From Betaproteobacteria bacterium UBA6910 (GTDB taxonomy: Bacteria > Pseudomonadota > Gammaproteobacteria > Burkholderiales > UBA6910): DNA of 8,245 nt. The first letter of the stretch is position 1, and each line of letters opens with the position of its first letter. Under the pieces are notes generated by a model. The model had not been told where the DNA came from. It saw only the letters and a program-made list of their open reading frames with translations, and did no database searches. Shown here in pieces: positions 1 through 6,297 of this stretch. The DNA lies in assembly GCA_002451065.1 (NCBI GenBank), contig DKBC01000317.1, positions 1,164 to 9,408 of the forward strand, given 5' to 3'. Position numbers and translations under genes: made by a program.

Positions 1-254
1 GCATGATCGGTTCCTGGCTGCCAAAGCGCGTTCTCGCCCTTCATCCGGTGGTACCGGATGAGCGCATCCATCAGGGTGTCCTGGAACGCGTGGCCCATAT
101 GCAGTGTGCCGGTTACATTGGGCGGCGGCAGCATGATGCAGTACGATGGCCGGTCGTCGGCCATTGAAGCCGTGAAATATCCGGCCGCCTCCCACGCGGG
201 ATACCAGCGGCTTTCCACGGCCGCGGGCTCGAAGCTCTTGGCTAGGGTTTCCAT
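1..254 (-). CDS. valS: Valyl-tRNA synthetase, N-terminal part (gene runs off the window start)
   Basis: This class I aminoacyl-tRNA synthetase charges tRNA-Val with valine in the cytoplasm. Only the first 84 codons are present. The translation begins [17 protein letters not shown] and reaches the class I nucleotide-binding signature [14 protein letters not shown] at about residues 43-56, where HMGH (52-55) is the HIGH motif that binds ATP. It is followed by the family-typical [20 protein letters not shown]. The editing, KMSKS and anticodon-binding regions lie outside the window. I chose the ATG at 252-254 because ValRS proteins normally start 40-50 residues before HIGH. However, the frame stays open upstream as far as 848, so the protein may be longer (see next entry). 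There is no clear ribosome binding site before this ATG; the bases just upstream are mostly C. A perfect TATAAT lies 29-34 bases upstream. Identity is near certain; the start is not. Confidence 0.95.
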   Translation of the reverse strand, partial: METLAKSFEPAAVESRWYPAWEAAGYFTASMADDRPSYCIMLPPPNVTGTLHMGHAFQDTLMDALIRYHRMKGENALWQPGTDH

Positions 255-848
255 CAAGGGGGGCGGCTCGGGCAAAGGCGAAATTATAGCGGATGCCTCC
301 GGTGGCGCTTCCTCGGGCGGACGCGCACGAAGCCTGTTGCGCACCGCCTGCGACAGGGATTCCCGGGCAACGTTGGCGAGATCGCTCTTTACCTCGGTCA
401 AAAGCGAAGCGAGGGTGTTGGCGAGAATGCCCACCAGGTGCGGCGAGAGCTCCTTCTCGATGGTTTCGTCGATGCGAGACTCGAGGTTCTTGAGCGCTTC
501 CTGGAAAATTTCACCCGCCACTTCTTCCCGGGCCAGGGGCAATTCCAGATCCGTGGCCGTCTCGTCGGTCGGTCGTGGCGAGACTCGCGCCGATTCGGCA
601 GCCGCCGCTACTGGCGTTTCTTCCCCCTCGATGATGTCGGTGAGCGTGGGGATCTCATCCTCGGCCTGGCGACCATGACCAGCTCCCGGTTGGTGCGGGG
701 GCACTGATGGCGGGGTGGGCTGCTTCGGCCGAGGCAGGGCGCCGCGATGCTTTGCCATCAGGGCATCCGCCTTGCCCAGGAGCCCGGAGTCCGGCTCCCG
801 CCCTTCCTCGCGCTCACGTTCCTCGCGGGATCCGCCGCTACCCTGCAT
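255..848 (-). CDS. Acidic, proline-rich protein of unknown function, in frame with valS and without its own stop
   Basis: About 198 codons between holC and valS. The N-terminal end has a charged stretch, then [13 protein letters not shown] (about residues 24-36), a proline-rich stretch, and [12 protein letters not shown] (about 67-78). From memory, short betaproteobacterial hypothetical proteins (DUF2486-like) share this style of N-terminus; that assignment is tentative. The second half (about residues 108-175) looks like a long amphipathic helical region, for example [20 protein letters not shown]. The tail is again proline-rich (SPLPEPPPL) and leads straight into the valS methionine with no stop. 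There is no signal peptide or membrane segment. The start is uncertain: ATG at 846-848 overlaps the end of holC by 11 bases and follows GCGGGGAA. In-frame ATGs at 870-872, 885-887 and about 756 are alternatives. A disordered-acidic-then-helical layout recalls polar scaffold proteins such as PopZ, but I see no homology. Function unknown. Confidence 0.65.
283..288 (-). promoter_or_regulatory. Perfect TATAAT -10 box upstream of valS
   Basis: The minus strand reads TATAAT, a full match to the sigma-70 -10 consensus, 29 bases before the valS ATG at 254. Start of transcription would fall near 276, giving a leader of about 22 bases. There is no convincing -35 box: the hexamer at the right spacing is GAAGCG. 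There is also no TGn extension. It could be an internal valS promoter or a chance match inside the upstream coding frame. Confidence 0.35.
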
Positions 849-1275
849 TTCCCCGCTCGCTGCGCATGTCATGATGACGAATCTCATACCCGCGGTCGCG
901 GTAGAAGCGGAAGCGGCTCCGCCCGTGCGCCCGATCGTCATCGTCCTGACCGACGATCTCGATTAAACGCCGGAACCGGCTGAAGAACGCTGGCAGTTCC
1001 GGGTGGAGATTGAGCAAGATCTCGTCCTCAACAAGCAACTCGCACAGGTGATCGATGATCACCGGAGTCTGGGGAGCGAGTTCATCCCCGCTGCGGCAGT
1101 GGGGGACGAATCCCGTCGCCGGCAACGTCCAGAGCATCCGGTCGAGCCGCTCCGTAGTATCCGCATCCGGCGTGTATACCATTATCCGGACGCCCTGTTG
1201 CATCGCTTTTGCGGCCAAGCGGCAGGCTGTGCGAAGCTTGTCGTCAACGTGAGTGTAGAAATCGATCTGGGTCAA
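838..1275 (-). CDS. holC: DNA polymerase III chi subunit
   Basis: HolC is part of the clamp-loader complex of the replicative polymerase. With psi (HolD) it links the polymerase to single-strand binding protein. The 145-residue product matches the usual length of about 145. Family features visible are the start [18 protein letters not shown], the nucleotide-binding-like strand [12 protein letters not shown] (about 28-39), the hallmark [13 protein letters not shown] (about 48-60), the following PVIID (71-75), and the C-terminal [15 protein letters not shown] (about 101-115). The tail after residue 116 is arginine-rich. The start codon is TTG (1273-1275), chosen because the conserved sequence begins right there and GAGG lies 8 bases upstream. 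It sits 60 bases after the pepA stop and overlaps the next frame, so pepA, holC and valS are probably co-transcribed, as in many proteobacteria. Confident. Confidence 0.94.
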   Translation of the reverse strand: MTQIDFYTHVDDKLRTACRLAAKAMQQGVRIMVYTPDADTTERLDRMLWTLPATGFVPHCRSGDELAPQTPVIIDHLCELLVEDEILLNLHPELPAFFSRFRRLIEIVGQDDDDRAHGRSRFRFYRDRGYEIRHHDMRSERGNAG

Positions 1276-1335
1276 ACAGGAAGCCTCAGTGCCTGATGAA
1301 TATCGCCCCGCGCCTCACACCGTGCGGACGAGGCC

Positions 1336-2838
1336 TCAGCGCTGGCTTCTCGCGGCCGAGCGCTGGATTAGGAAGCGCGTCAGCATCGGAACGGGCCGTC
1401 CGGTGGCGCCCTTTTCCTTTCCCGATTTCCAGGCGACGCCAGCGATGTCAATGTGGGCCCAGCGGTATTTGCGGGCGAAACGCGAGAGGAAACACGCCGC
1501 GGTGACGCTTCCCGCGGGCCGCCCGCCGATGTTCGCCATGTCGGCAAAATTACTCTTCAGCTGTTCCTGATAATCTTCCCAAAGGGGCAGTTGCCACGCC
1601 CGGTCCACGGCATAGTCCCCGGCGGCAAGAAGCTCCCGGGCAAGCGCGTCGTCGTTAGAGAACAGGCCGGATGCCACGTGTCCAAGGGCGATGACGCAGG
1701 CCCCGGTGAGCGTCGCGATGTCAATTACGATCTCGGGATTGAAGCGCTCTGCGTAGGTCAGTGCATCACAAAGAATCAGGCGACCCTCGGCGTCCGTGTT
1801 GAGGACTTCGATGGTCTGGCCCGACATGCTGGTCACGACATCGCCGGGTTTAGTGGCGTTGCCCCCCGGCATGTTCTCGCAGGTTGGAATCACGCCGACG
1901 ACATTCATGGGAAGCTGCAACTGGGCCGCGGCCTTGAGAGTGCCGAGAACGGCGGCCGCTCCACACATGTCGAACTTCATTTCGTCCATTTCGGCGGCGG
2001 GCTTTAGAGAGATGCCGCCCGTGTCAAAGGTGATCCCCTTTCCGACCAGCACGATGGGGGGCGTCTTGCGGTCAGCGCCATGATGCTCGAGGGTGATCAG
2101 TCGCGCGGGCTCGCGGCTCCCCCTGCTGACCGCGAGCAACGCTCCCATCTTGAGCCGTTCCATATCCTTATGGCCCAGCACCTCGGTCTTGAAGCCATAG
2201 GTCTTGGCCATTCCCAACGCCTGTTCCGCCAGATAGCTGGGCGTACAGATATTGGAGGGGAGGTTGCCGAGATCTCTGGAGAGGCTCACCCCCTGGGCCG
2301 TGGCGAGGCCCTGGCGTACCGCCTCCTCACCGGTTGACAGGTCGGCACGCGTGGGGACGCTCAACGTCAGCTTGCGAAGGGGGCGGCGCAGACCGTCCTG
2401 CTTGGATTTGAGCCGATCGAAGCGGTACACTGCTTCCATCGTGGCGGTCACCGCCTGGGAGACCTTCCAGGATGTGGTGCGCTTCTTGATGGGCAATTCG
2501 GTGAGACACACAACAGCTTCCATCGCCCCGGTTTCATTCAGCGTTCTGATCGCCGCCCGGACGGCGTCGCCGTATTCCTTCTCCCGGAACTCCCTTTCCT
2601 TTCCGAGACCGACCAGCAATACGCGATCGCAGGCGACGTGGGGGACGCCGTGAAGGAGAAGCGTGGAGCCGGTCTTCCCCTCCATGTCCCCCCGGCGGAG
2701 TATCTCCCCGAGATAGCCCTTGGCGCCCCGGTCGATGGCAATGGCCGCGGAAGAAAGCTTGCGTGGTTCATATATGCCGACCACCACGCAGGCGCTGCGC
2801 TGCTTTTCCGGGTTGCCGCTCTTTATGCTAAATTCCAT
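1336..2838 (-). CDS. pepA: Leucyl aminopeptidase (cytosol aminopeptidase, M17 family)
   Basis: A hexameric two-metal aminopeptidase that removes N-terminal residues from peptides in the cytoplasm. In E. coli PepA also binds DNA in carAB regulation and Xer recombination. The product is 500 residues, as usual for the family. The N-terminal domain (about 1-160) is the less conserved part. The catalytic domain carries GKGITFDTGGISLKP (266-280), KFDMCGAAA (288-296) and the M17 signature NTDAEGRL (347-354). By alignment from memory the metal ligands are Lys267, Asp272, Asp290, Asp349 and Glu351, with Arg353 as the bicarbonate-site residue; all are present. The ATG at 2836-2838 gives the expected N-terminus (MEFSIKSG) and follows GAAGTGA. 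The gene is divergent from lptF with 43 bases between start codons, and a good promoter lies at 2889-2918. It heads the holC–valS run. No defects seen. Confidence 0.98.
   Translation of the reverse strand: MEFSIKSGNPEKQRSACVVVGIYEPRKLSSAAIAIDRGAKGYLGEILRRGDMEGKTGSTLLLHGVPHVACDRVLLVGLGKEREFREKEYGDAVRAAIRTLNETGAMEAVVCLTELPIKKRTTSWKVSQAVTATMEAVYRFDRLKSKQDGLRRPLRKLTLSVPTRADLSTGEEAVRQGLATAQGVSLSRDLGNLPSNICTPSYLAEQALGMAKTYGFKTEVLGHKDMERLKMGALLAVSRGSREPARLITLEHHGADRKTPPIVLVGKGITFDTGGISLKPAAEMDEMKFDMCGAAAVLGTLKAAAQLQLPMNVVGVIPTCENMPGGNATKPGDVVTSMSGQTIEVLNTDAEGRLILCDALTYAERFNPEIVIDIATLTGACVIALGHVASGLFSNDDALARELLAAGDYAVDRAWQLPLWEDYQEQLKSNFADMANIGGRPAGSVTAACFLSRFARKYRWAHIDIAGVAWKSGKEKGATGRPVPMLTRFLIQRSAARSQR
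2824..2829 (+). promoter_or_regulatory. Weak candidate -10 box for lptF
   Basis: TATGCT matches four of six -10 bases and sits 52 bases before the lptF ATG at 2882, inside the first codons of pepA on the other strand. There is no acceptable -35 box at 16-18 bases upstream. It is listed because no better plus-strand candidate was found near lptF. Confidence 0.2.
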
Positions 2839-2881
2839 GCGTCACTTCGCTCGTGCCGCCAAGGCTCAGCGTGAGCAGCGG

Positions 2882-4012
2882 ATGGCGAATTATCCCCGTA
2901 GAGTCTCTGAAAAGTCAAAACGCCGCCGCTCGCCGACGTTCGAGCGCGGACTTGTTGCCGAGTTCACGTCGGTCGCGGCCGGGGCATTCATAGTCCTCTT
3001 CGGCATCACGCTGGTCACCCAGCTGGTGCGGCTGCTCGGGCAGGCGGCCGGAGGGGGCATCGCGAGCGAGGCCGTGTTCGCGTTCCTCGGGTTTCGATCG
3101 ATCAATGTTTTCCCGGTTCTGCTGTCCATGTCCCTTTTCATCGCGGTATTGCTGGTGCTCAGCCGCAGTTACCGGGACTCGGAGATGGTTGTCTGGTTTT
3201 CCGCCGGATTGAGCCTCTCGGCGTGGGTGCGCCCCGTCCTGATGTTCGCCCTACCCCTGACGGCTGCCATCGCGGCGCTGACCCTCCTGCTTTCGCCCTG
3301 GGCCGACGGCCGGGTTTCGGATTACCAGCGGGAGCTGGAGGCCCGGGATGACGCAGCGCAGATAACACCGGGCGTTTTCCATGAATCAAGACACGCGGAT
3401 CGCGTCTTCTTCGTCGAAGCCATTGACGGTGATCAGCGGCGGGTGGCCAATATCTTCGTGCAGTCCCTCCAGCAGCAACAGCTTGGCATCATGGTGGCGC
3501 GGCAGGGATACCAGGAAATGGACGAGAACGGGGACCGGTTTATCGTCCTGGAAAAAGGAAGTCGCTACGAGGGCGAGCCCGGCTCGGCGGAATTCCGGTT
3601 GACGGAATTTGACCGCTATCGGATGCGGGTGGAGCAGCGCACCGCCGACGAGCGCGTCAGGCCCCCCACCTCGCTTCCCACGCCGGAACTTCTGGGGGAT
3701 CCAAACACCCTCAACCTAGCGGAACTGCAGTGGCGGATCGGCCTGCCGGTCAGCGCACTGGTGTTGGCGCTGATGGGCATTCCGCTTAGCTTCGTCAATC
3801 CCCGCGGCGGCCGCTCGGTGAACCTGATCATCGCGGTGCTGGTTTACGCCACCTACAGCAACGTGCTTAGCATGATGCGGCTTTCGATTGCCCTGGGCAA
3901 GGTTTCTGCGTTGACGGGATTCCTGACCGTGCACGGGGCGATGATAGGTCTGTTGGTCCTGCTGTTCCTGCGCCGCCGGCTGGTGCGGGCGGTGGTTTCG
4001 CTTTGGCGATGA
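2882..4012 (+). CDS. lptF: LPS export system permease LptF
   Basis: LptF pairs with LptG and the ATPase LptB to extract lipopolysaccharide from the inner membrane and pass it to LptC and the periplasmic bridge. The 376-residue product has the family layout. Three membrane spans come first (about 30-52, 74-94, 117-139), then a periplasmic beta-rich domain (about 140-275), then three C-terminal spans (about 284-305, 312-332, 345-363). Family-typical stretches include TQLVRLLGQAAGG (46-58) near the end of the first span and GIPLSFVNPRGGRS (299-312). The ATG at 2882 was chosen as the start closest to the conserved FERGLVAEF. It still adds an unusual basic leader (MANYPRRVSEKSKRRRSPT), because most LptF proteins begin right at that helix. 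In-frame ATGs at 2837 and 2720 are less likely, since they run into or across pepA. The stop overlaps the lptG start (ATGA). Confidence 0.95.
   Translation: MANYPRRVSEKSKRRRSPTFERGLVAEFTSVAAGAFIVLFGITLVTQLVRLLGQAAGGGIASEAVFAFLGFRSINVFPVLLSMSLFIAVLLVLSRSYRDSEMVVWFSAGLSLSAWVRPVLMFALPLTAAIAALTLLLSPWADGRVSDYQRELEARDDAAQITPGVFHESRHADRVFFVEAIDGDQRRVANIFVQSLQQQQLGIMVARQGYQEMDENGDRFIVLEKGSRYEGEPGSAEFRLTEFDRYRMRVEQRTADERVRPPTSLPTPELLGDPNTLNLAELQWRIGLPVSALVLALMGIPLSFVNPRGGRSVNLIIAVLVYATYSNVLSMMRLSIALGKVSALTGFLTVHGAMIGLLVLLFLRRRLVRAVVSLWR
2889..2918 (-). promoter_or_regulatory. Probable sigma-70 promoter for pepA (-35 TTGACT, -10 GATAAT)
   Basis: On the minus strand, TTGACT (2913-2918, five of six consensus bases) and GATAAT (2889-2894, five of six) are separated by 18 bases. 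Transcription would start near 2882, about 44 bases before the pepA ATG. The whole element lies inside the first codons of lptF as called here. It is the best two-box promoter seen between the two genes. Confidence 0.65.
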
Positions 4013-5082
4013 GAACCCTGTCCCGGTATCTGGCGAAGGAGGTGGCGGTTAGCAGCTCGCTCCTGCTCGGCGCCTTGCTGGTCCTGTTCGCGTTGCTGGA
4101 TCTGGTGCGGGAACTGGGAATCGTCGGGTACGCGAACTACCGGATGGGCACGGTGCTGACTTTTGTTGCCCTTAACATGCCGGGCCACGTTTACGAACTC
4201 CTTCCGCTAGCGCTGCTGATAGGCACTATCTTCACGTTCACTCAGCTGGCCCTGCACTCGGAATACACGGTGATGCGGGCGTCCGGCGCCTCGTTCGCGC
4301 GCATCGGCAGGGCGATTCTCGGGACCGGGCTGTTGTTCGCGGTCACAACGTTCGTCTTTGGGGAATTCGTGGCTCCGTTCTCGGAGCGGATTGCCCAGCA
4401 GATGCGGTTCAAGGCGCTCGCGGGCTTCGTGGTACAGCAGTTCCGCTCGGGCCTGTGGGTCAAGGACGGAAGTACCTTCATCAACGTGCGCCAAGTGCTC
4501 ACCGACAACACGCTGGTGGATGTTCGCATCATGCAGTTCGACGAGGATTACCGGCTGCGCTCGTTGAAATTCGCCAAACAGGGCGTTTACCAGGGGCCGA
4601 ACCGATGGCGCCTGAACAACGTCAAGGAGACGCGTATCGACGGGGGCAGGGCGACCACATATCAGGCGGCTTTCGCGGATTGGCAGTCGGAACTCAACCC
4701 CGACATCTTGGGCGTGCTGCTGGTGGATCCGCAGAAAATGTCGGCGCTTAATCTCTGGAGCTATGTCAAGCACCTGCGGGAAAACAGGCAGAAGGCCACC
4801 CGCTACGAGATCGCCCTTTGGGGAAAATTCATCTATCCGCTGGCCGCAGTGGTTATGATGATTTTGGCGCTGCCGTTCGCGGCCCTGCAGCGCAGGACTG
4901 GTGGCATCGGGGTCAGGATGCTTGCCGGAATCATGCTGGGCTTGGCCTTTCATCTCGTGAGCCGGCTGTTCGCCCACGCAGGTCAGCTCAACGACTGGCC
5001 GCCTTTCTTTGCGGCAGCGGCGCCTTCGGTGGTGTTTCTCGGGATCGCCGCAGGAATGATCTGGTGGGTTGAGCGGCGATAG
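4009..5082 (+). CDS. lptG: LPS export system permease LptG
   Basis: This is the second permease subunit of the LptB2FG transporter; its jellyroll domain works with LptF and LptC in lipopolysaccharide extraction. The product is 357 residues, the normal size. Visible are an N-terminal amphipathic stretch and first span (about 1-33), spans at about 61-80 and 101-120, a periplasmic domain (about 121-265) and C-terminal spans at about 272-293, 300-320 and 333-354. The loop SEYTVMRASGASFARI (84-99) is the conserved cytoplasmic segment that contacts LptB. LWVKDGSTFINV (149-160) is characteristic of the periplasmic domain. The ATG at 4009 overlaps the lptF stop by four bases. No Shine-Dalgarno sequence is evident, so translation is probably coupled to lptF. 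A TTG six bases earlier is also open but not preferred. It ends five bases from the convergent RDD gene. Confidence 0.97.
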   Translation: MRTLSRYLAKEVAVSSSLLLGALLVLFALLDLVRELGIVGYANYRMGTVLTFVALNMPGHVYELLPLALLIGTIFTFTQLALHSEYTVMRASGASFARIGRAILGTGLLFAVTTFVFGEFVAPFSERIAQQMRFKALAGFVVQQFRSGLWVKDGSTFINVRQVLTDNTLVDVRIMQFDEDYRLRSLKFAKQGVYQGPNRWRLNNVKETRIDGGRATTYQAAFADWQSELNPDILGVLLVDPQKMSALNLWSYVKHLRENRQKATRYEIALWGKFIYPLAAVVMMILALPFAALQRRTGGIGVRMLAGIMLGLAFHLVSRLFAHAGQLNDWPPFFAAAAPSVVFLGIAAGMIWWVERR

Positions 5083-5087
5083 CGGGG

Positions 5088-5522
5088 CTAACCTTCAACC
5101 CGCACGATCCGCGTGCCGGCAAGACGATCGTGCAAGAACTGTCGTTCTCGGTCGATCACCGCCCACAGAAGGCCGAGCCCGGCAAGAAGTATCGCGGGCC
5201 ACGCCAGCAGGAAACGAATCCACGCTCTACCCCGGTTAACCGGCTCCCCATTCGAGTTCACCAGCCTGATGCGCCAGGCCTTCATTGGCAACGTTTGCCC
5301 GCCGTGAGTCCAGAACCAGGTGAAATACAGCCCTAGAACTCCGAACAAATAGAGTTGGAACACCGGTCGCAGGGGAGAATTCGCCGCGTCGGGACTCGCC
5401 AGCAGAAAGCTAAGGCTGGCAACGAGCAGGATTGCGGTAACTGTCAAACCTTCATAGACCGCGCTGGCGAGACGTCGCCCAAGGCCCGCGATGCGCGTTT
5501 CGATGTCCGAATCGCTGCTCAC
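5088..5522 (-). CDS. Small RDD-family integral membrane protein
   Basis: A 144-residue membrane protein with the RDD-domain layout. It has an N-terminal GLGRRLASAVYEG motif (about 13-25), where family members usually have Arg then Asp; here the acidic position is Glu24. A first span follows at about 26-42, and a second at about 55-72 leads into the family-typical WTHGGQTLPMKAWRIRLV (71-88). A third span is at about 105-123. The C-terminus is FLHDRLAGTRIV (129-140), which carries the second Asp-Arg. RDD proteins have no single agreed function; some have been linked to transport or ion balance. The start is GTG at 5520-5522, overlapping the upstream stop as GTGA, which points to coupled translation. 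A longer version starting near 5801 would run antiparallel in another frame across the repeat-protein gene and is rejected. Last gene of the sigma-factor operon. Confidence 0.85.
   Translation of the reverse strand: MSSDSDIETRIAGLGRRLASAVYEGLTVTAILLVASLSFLLASPDAANSPLRPVFQLYLFGVLGLYFTWFWTHGGQTLPMKAWRIRLVNSNGEPVNRGRAWIRFLLAWPAILLAGLGLLWAVIDRERQFLHDRLAGTRIVRVEG
5102..5148. repeat. Two adjacent inverted repeats just past lptG, inside the RDD gene
   Basis: A perfect 8-bp inverted repeat (GCACGATC 5102-5109 with GATCGTGC 5126-5133, 16-base loop) is followed at once by AGAAC-TGTC-GTTCT (5135-5148, 5-bp stem, 4-base loop). They start 20 bases after the lptG stop. Neither is followed by a T run on either strand, so an intrinsic terminator is not established. 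They may simply reflect the coding sequence of the RDD protein's C-terminus. Confidence 0.25.
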
Positions 5523-5938
5523 TGGACGGGCGCAGATCGGGGAGGCGCGGCGGTGGAGGCCTCGTCGGCCTCGAATTGCCGGTAATCCTTCCATAGCTCT
5601 CTCGCCTCTTTGCGCTTTTCGGGTGGGAGCTGTTTGAGGTTCTGGTAGTTCTGACGCGCCCGGTCCCGCTGCTCGGGTGTCAGCCTGGCCCACTCCTCGA
5701 GCTGGGATCTTATACGCTGCTGCTGTTCGGGGGTCATCTTCGGGTAGCGCTTGGCGACTCCGAGCAGCTTGTTCTGTTGGGCCTCGGGAAAGCGGTCCCA
5801 CTGAGAGGCGACCGGTGCCAGGATCTGACGCTGCTCGGGAGGAAGTTGCAACCAGTTGGTCTGCCCGGCCCCGGCCTTGGCAGCAAGGGGCGCGAGCAAC
5901 AGCAGCAGAAAAATTATTGCTGCGCGCGCTTCAGCCAT
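5519..5938 (-). CDS. Secreted repeat protein, DUF3106-like, with an 18-residue LxPEQR repeat
   Basis: A 139-residue protein with a clear signal peptide: charged start, hydrophobic core about 6-20, and a likely signal peptidase cut near AAKAGAG. The mature part is a run of 18-residue units, each with a Leu/Met/Phe-x-Pro-Glu-x-x-x motif: LPPEQRQ (32), FPEAQQN (50, shifted by one at the proline), MTPEQQQ (68), LTPEQRD (86) and LPPEKRK (104). A Trp or Tyr lies three residues before most units (Trp29, Trp47, Tyr65, Trp83). The tail is Ala/Pro-rich. I assign DUF3106 from memory of the family, which is common in betaproteobacteria next to sigma factors. The motif resembles the LTxxQ motif of the periplasmic stress proteins CpxP and Spy, so a periplasmic sensing or chaperone role is possible but unproven. 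The ATG overlaps the upstream gene by 25 bases. The stop overlaps the RDD start. Confidence 0.85.
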   Translation of the reverse strand: MAEARAAIIFLLLLLAPLAAKAGAGQTNWLQLPPEQRQILAPVASQWDRFPEAQQNKLLGVAKRYPKMTPEQQQRIRSQLEEWARLTPEQRDRARQNYQNLKQLPPEKRKEARELWKDYRQFEADEASTAAPPRSAPVQ

Positions 5939-6297
5939 GCGTCGAATCGGTGATCGAGATAGGCGCCGACCGGGAGGTCGTCAGCCAGCAGCAAGGCGTC
6001 AATTTCGCCCGGCTCGGGACCTTGCTCCGAGTAATGCCAGTAGCTCACGCCAATCGCCACCGCCAGAGCAAGCAGCAAGGGAACCCAGCGGCGAGTACCC
6101 CAGGCATGCGCTCCCTGGCCCGGGGATCCCGTACCGTGGCCGGCCACAGCCAGGCGTAACACGGATCTACCCTCCCCGTAATGCGCGAGAGCTTCGGTCC
6201 GCGCTCGCCGCAAACGCTCTGCCACGACCGGCTCAATGCGTTGGGCGCACAGGTCCAGATATCGCCTGATGGAATCGGCAACGCGCTCTTCGTTCAC
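5914..6297 (-). CDS. Single-span membrane protein, DUF3619-like; possible anti-sigma factor
   Basis: A 127-residue protein with a cytoplasmic-type N-terminal helical region (NEERVADSIRRYLDLCAQRI, about 2-21), a glycine-rich linker (about 51-68), one membrane span (about 71-88, preceded by Arg-Arg) and a short outer tail. The tail ends IDALLLADDLPVGAYLDHRFDAWLK (about 99-124, conserved positions Asp-Asp-Leu-Pro, Tyr, Trp). This C-terminal pattern is what I recall for DUF3619, found next to RpoE-like sigma factors in betaproteobacteria. No zinc-binding anti-sigma motif (His-x3-Cys-x2-Cys) is present. The position directly after the sigma gene and the N-in, single-span topology fit an anti-sigma factor; that is inference. 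The start is GTG at 6295-6297, overlapping the sigma stop as GTGA. A longer open frame up to 6381 only repeats sigma-gene sequence in another frame. Confidence 0.85.
   Translation of the reverse strand: MNEERVADSIRRYLDLCAQRIEPVVAERLRRARTEALAHYGEGRSVLRLAVAGHGTGSPGQGAHAWGTRRWVPLLLALAVAIGVSYWHYSEQGPEPGEIDALLLADDLPVGAYLDHRFDAWLKRAQQ

Noticed and set aside
58..678. 206-codon plus-strand open frame
   Set aside because: It is antisense to valS and the unknown gene in front of it. The product is low-complexity Ser/Arg/Gly with no domain, as expected for a GC-rich shadow frame.
1276..1335. Intergenic stem GCCTC/GAGGC between pepA and holC as a terminator
   Set aside because: Only five base pairs with a 13-base loop and no T run; a terminator here would also cut the pepA–holC–valS run.
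1453..2007. 184-codon plus-strand open frame
   Set aside because: It lies fully antisense to the catalytic domain of pepA, which has every active-site residue intact.
2720..2881. Earlier in-frame starts for lptF (2720, 2837)
   Set aside because: They would run through the pepA start codon or far into pepA and extend the protein well past the normal LptF N-terminus.
4207..4977. 256-codon minus-strand open frame
   Set aside because: It is antisense to lptG. The product is rich in Arg, His, Glu and Pro and lacks hydrophobic order; the lptG frame matches its family throughout.
5523..5801. N-terminal extension of the RDD protein in its open frame
   Set aside because: The extra residues come from the DUF3106-like gene read in another frame, and the GTG at 5522 couples exactly to that gene's stop.
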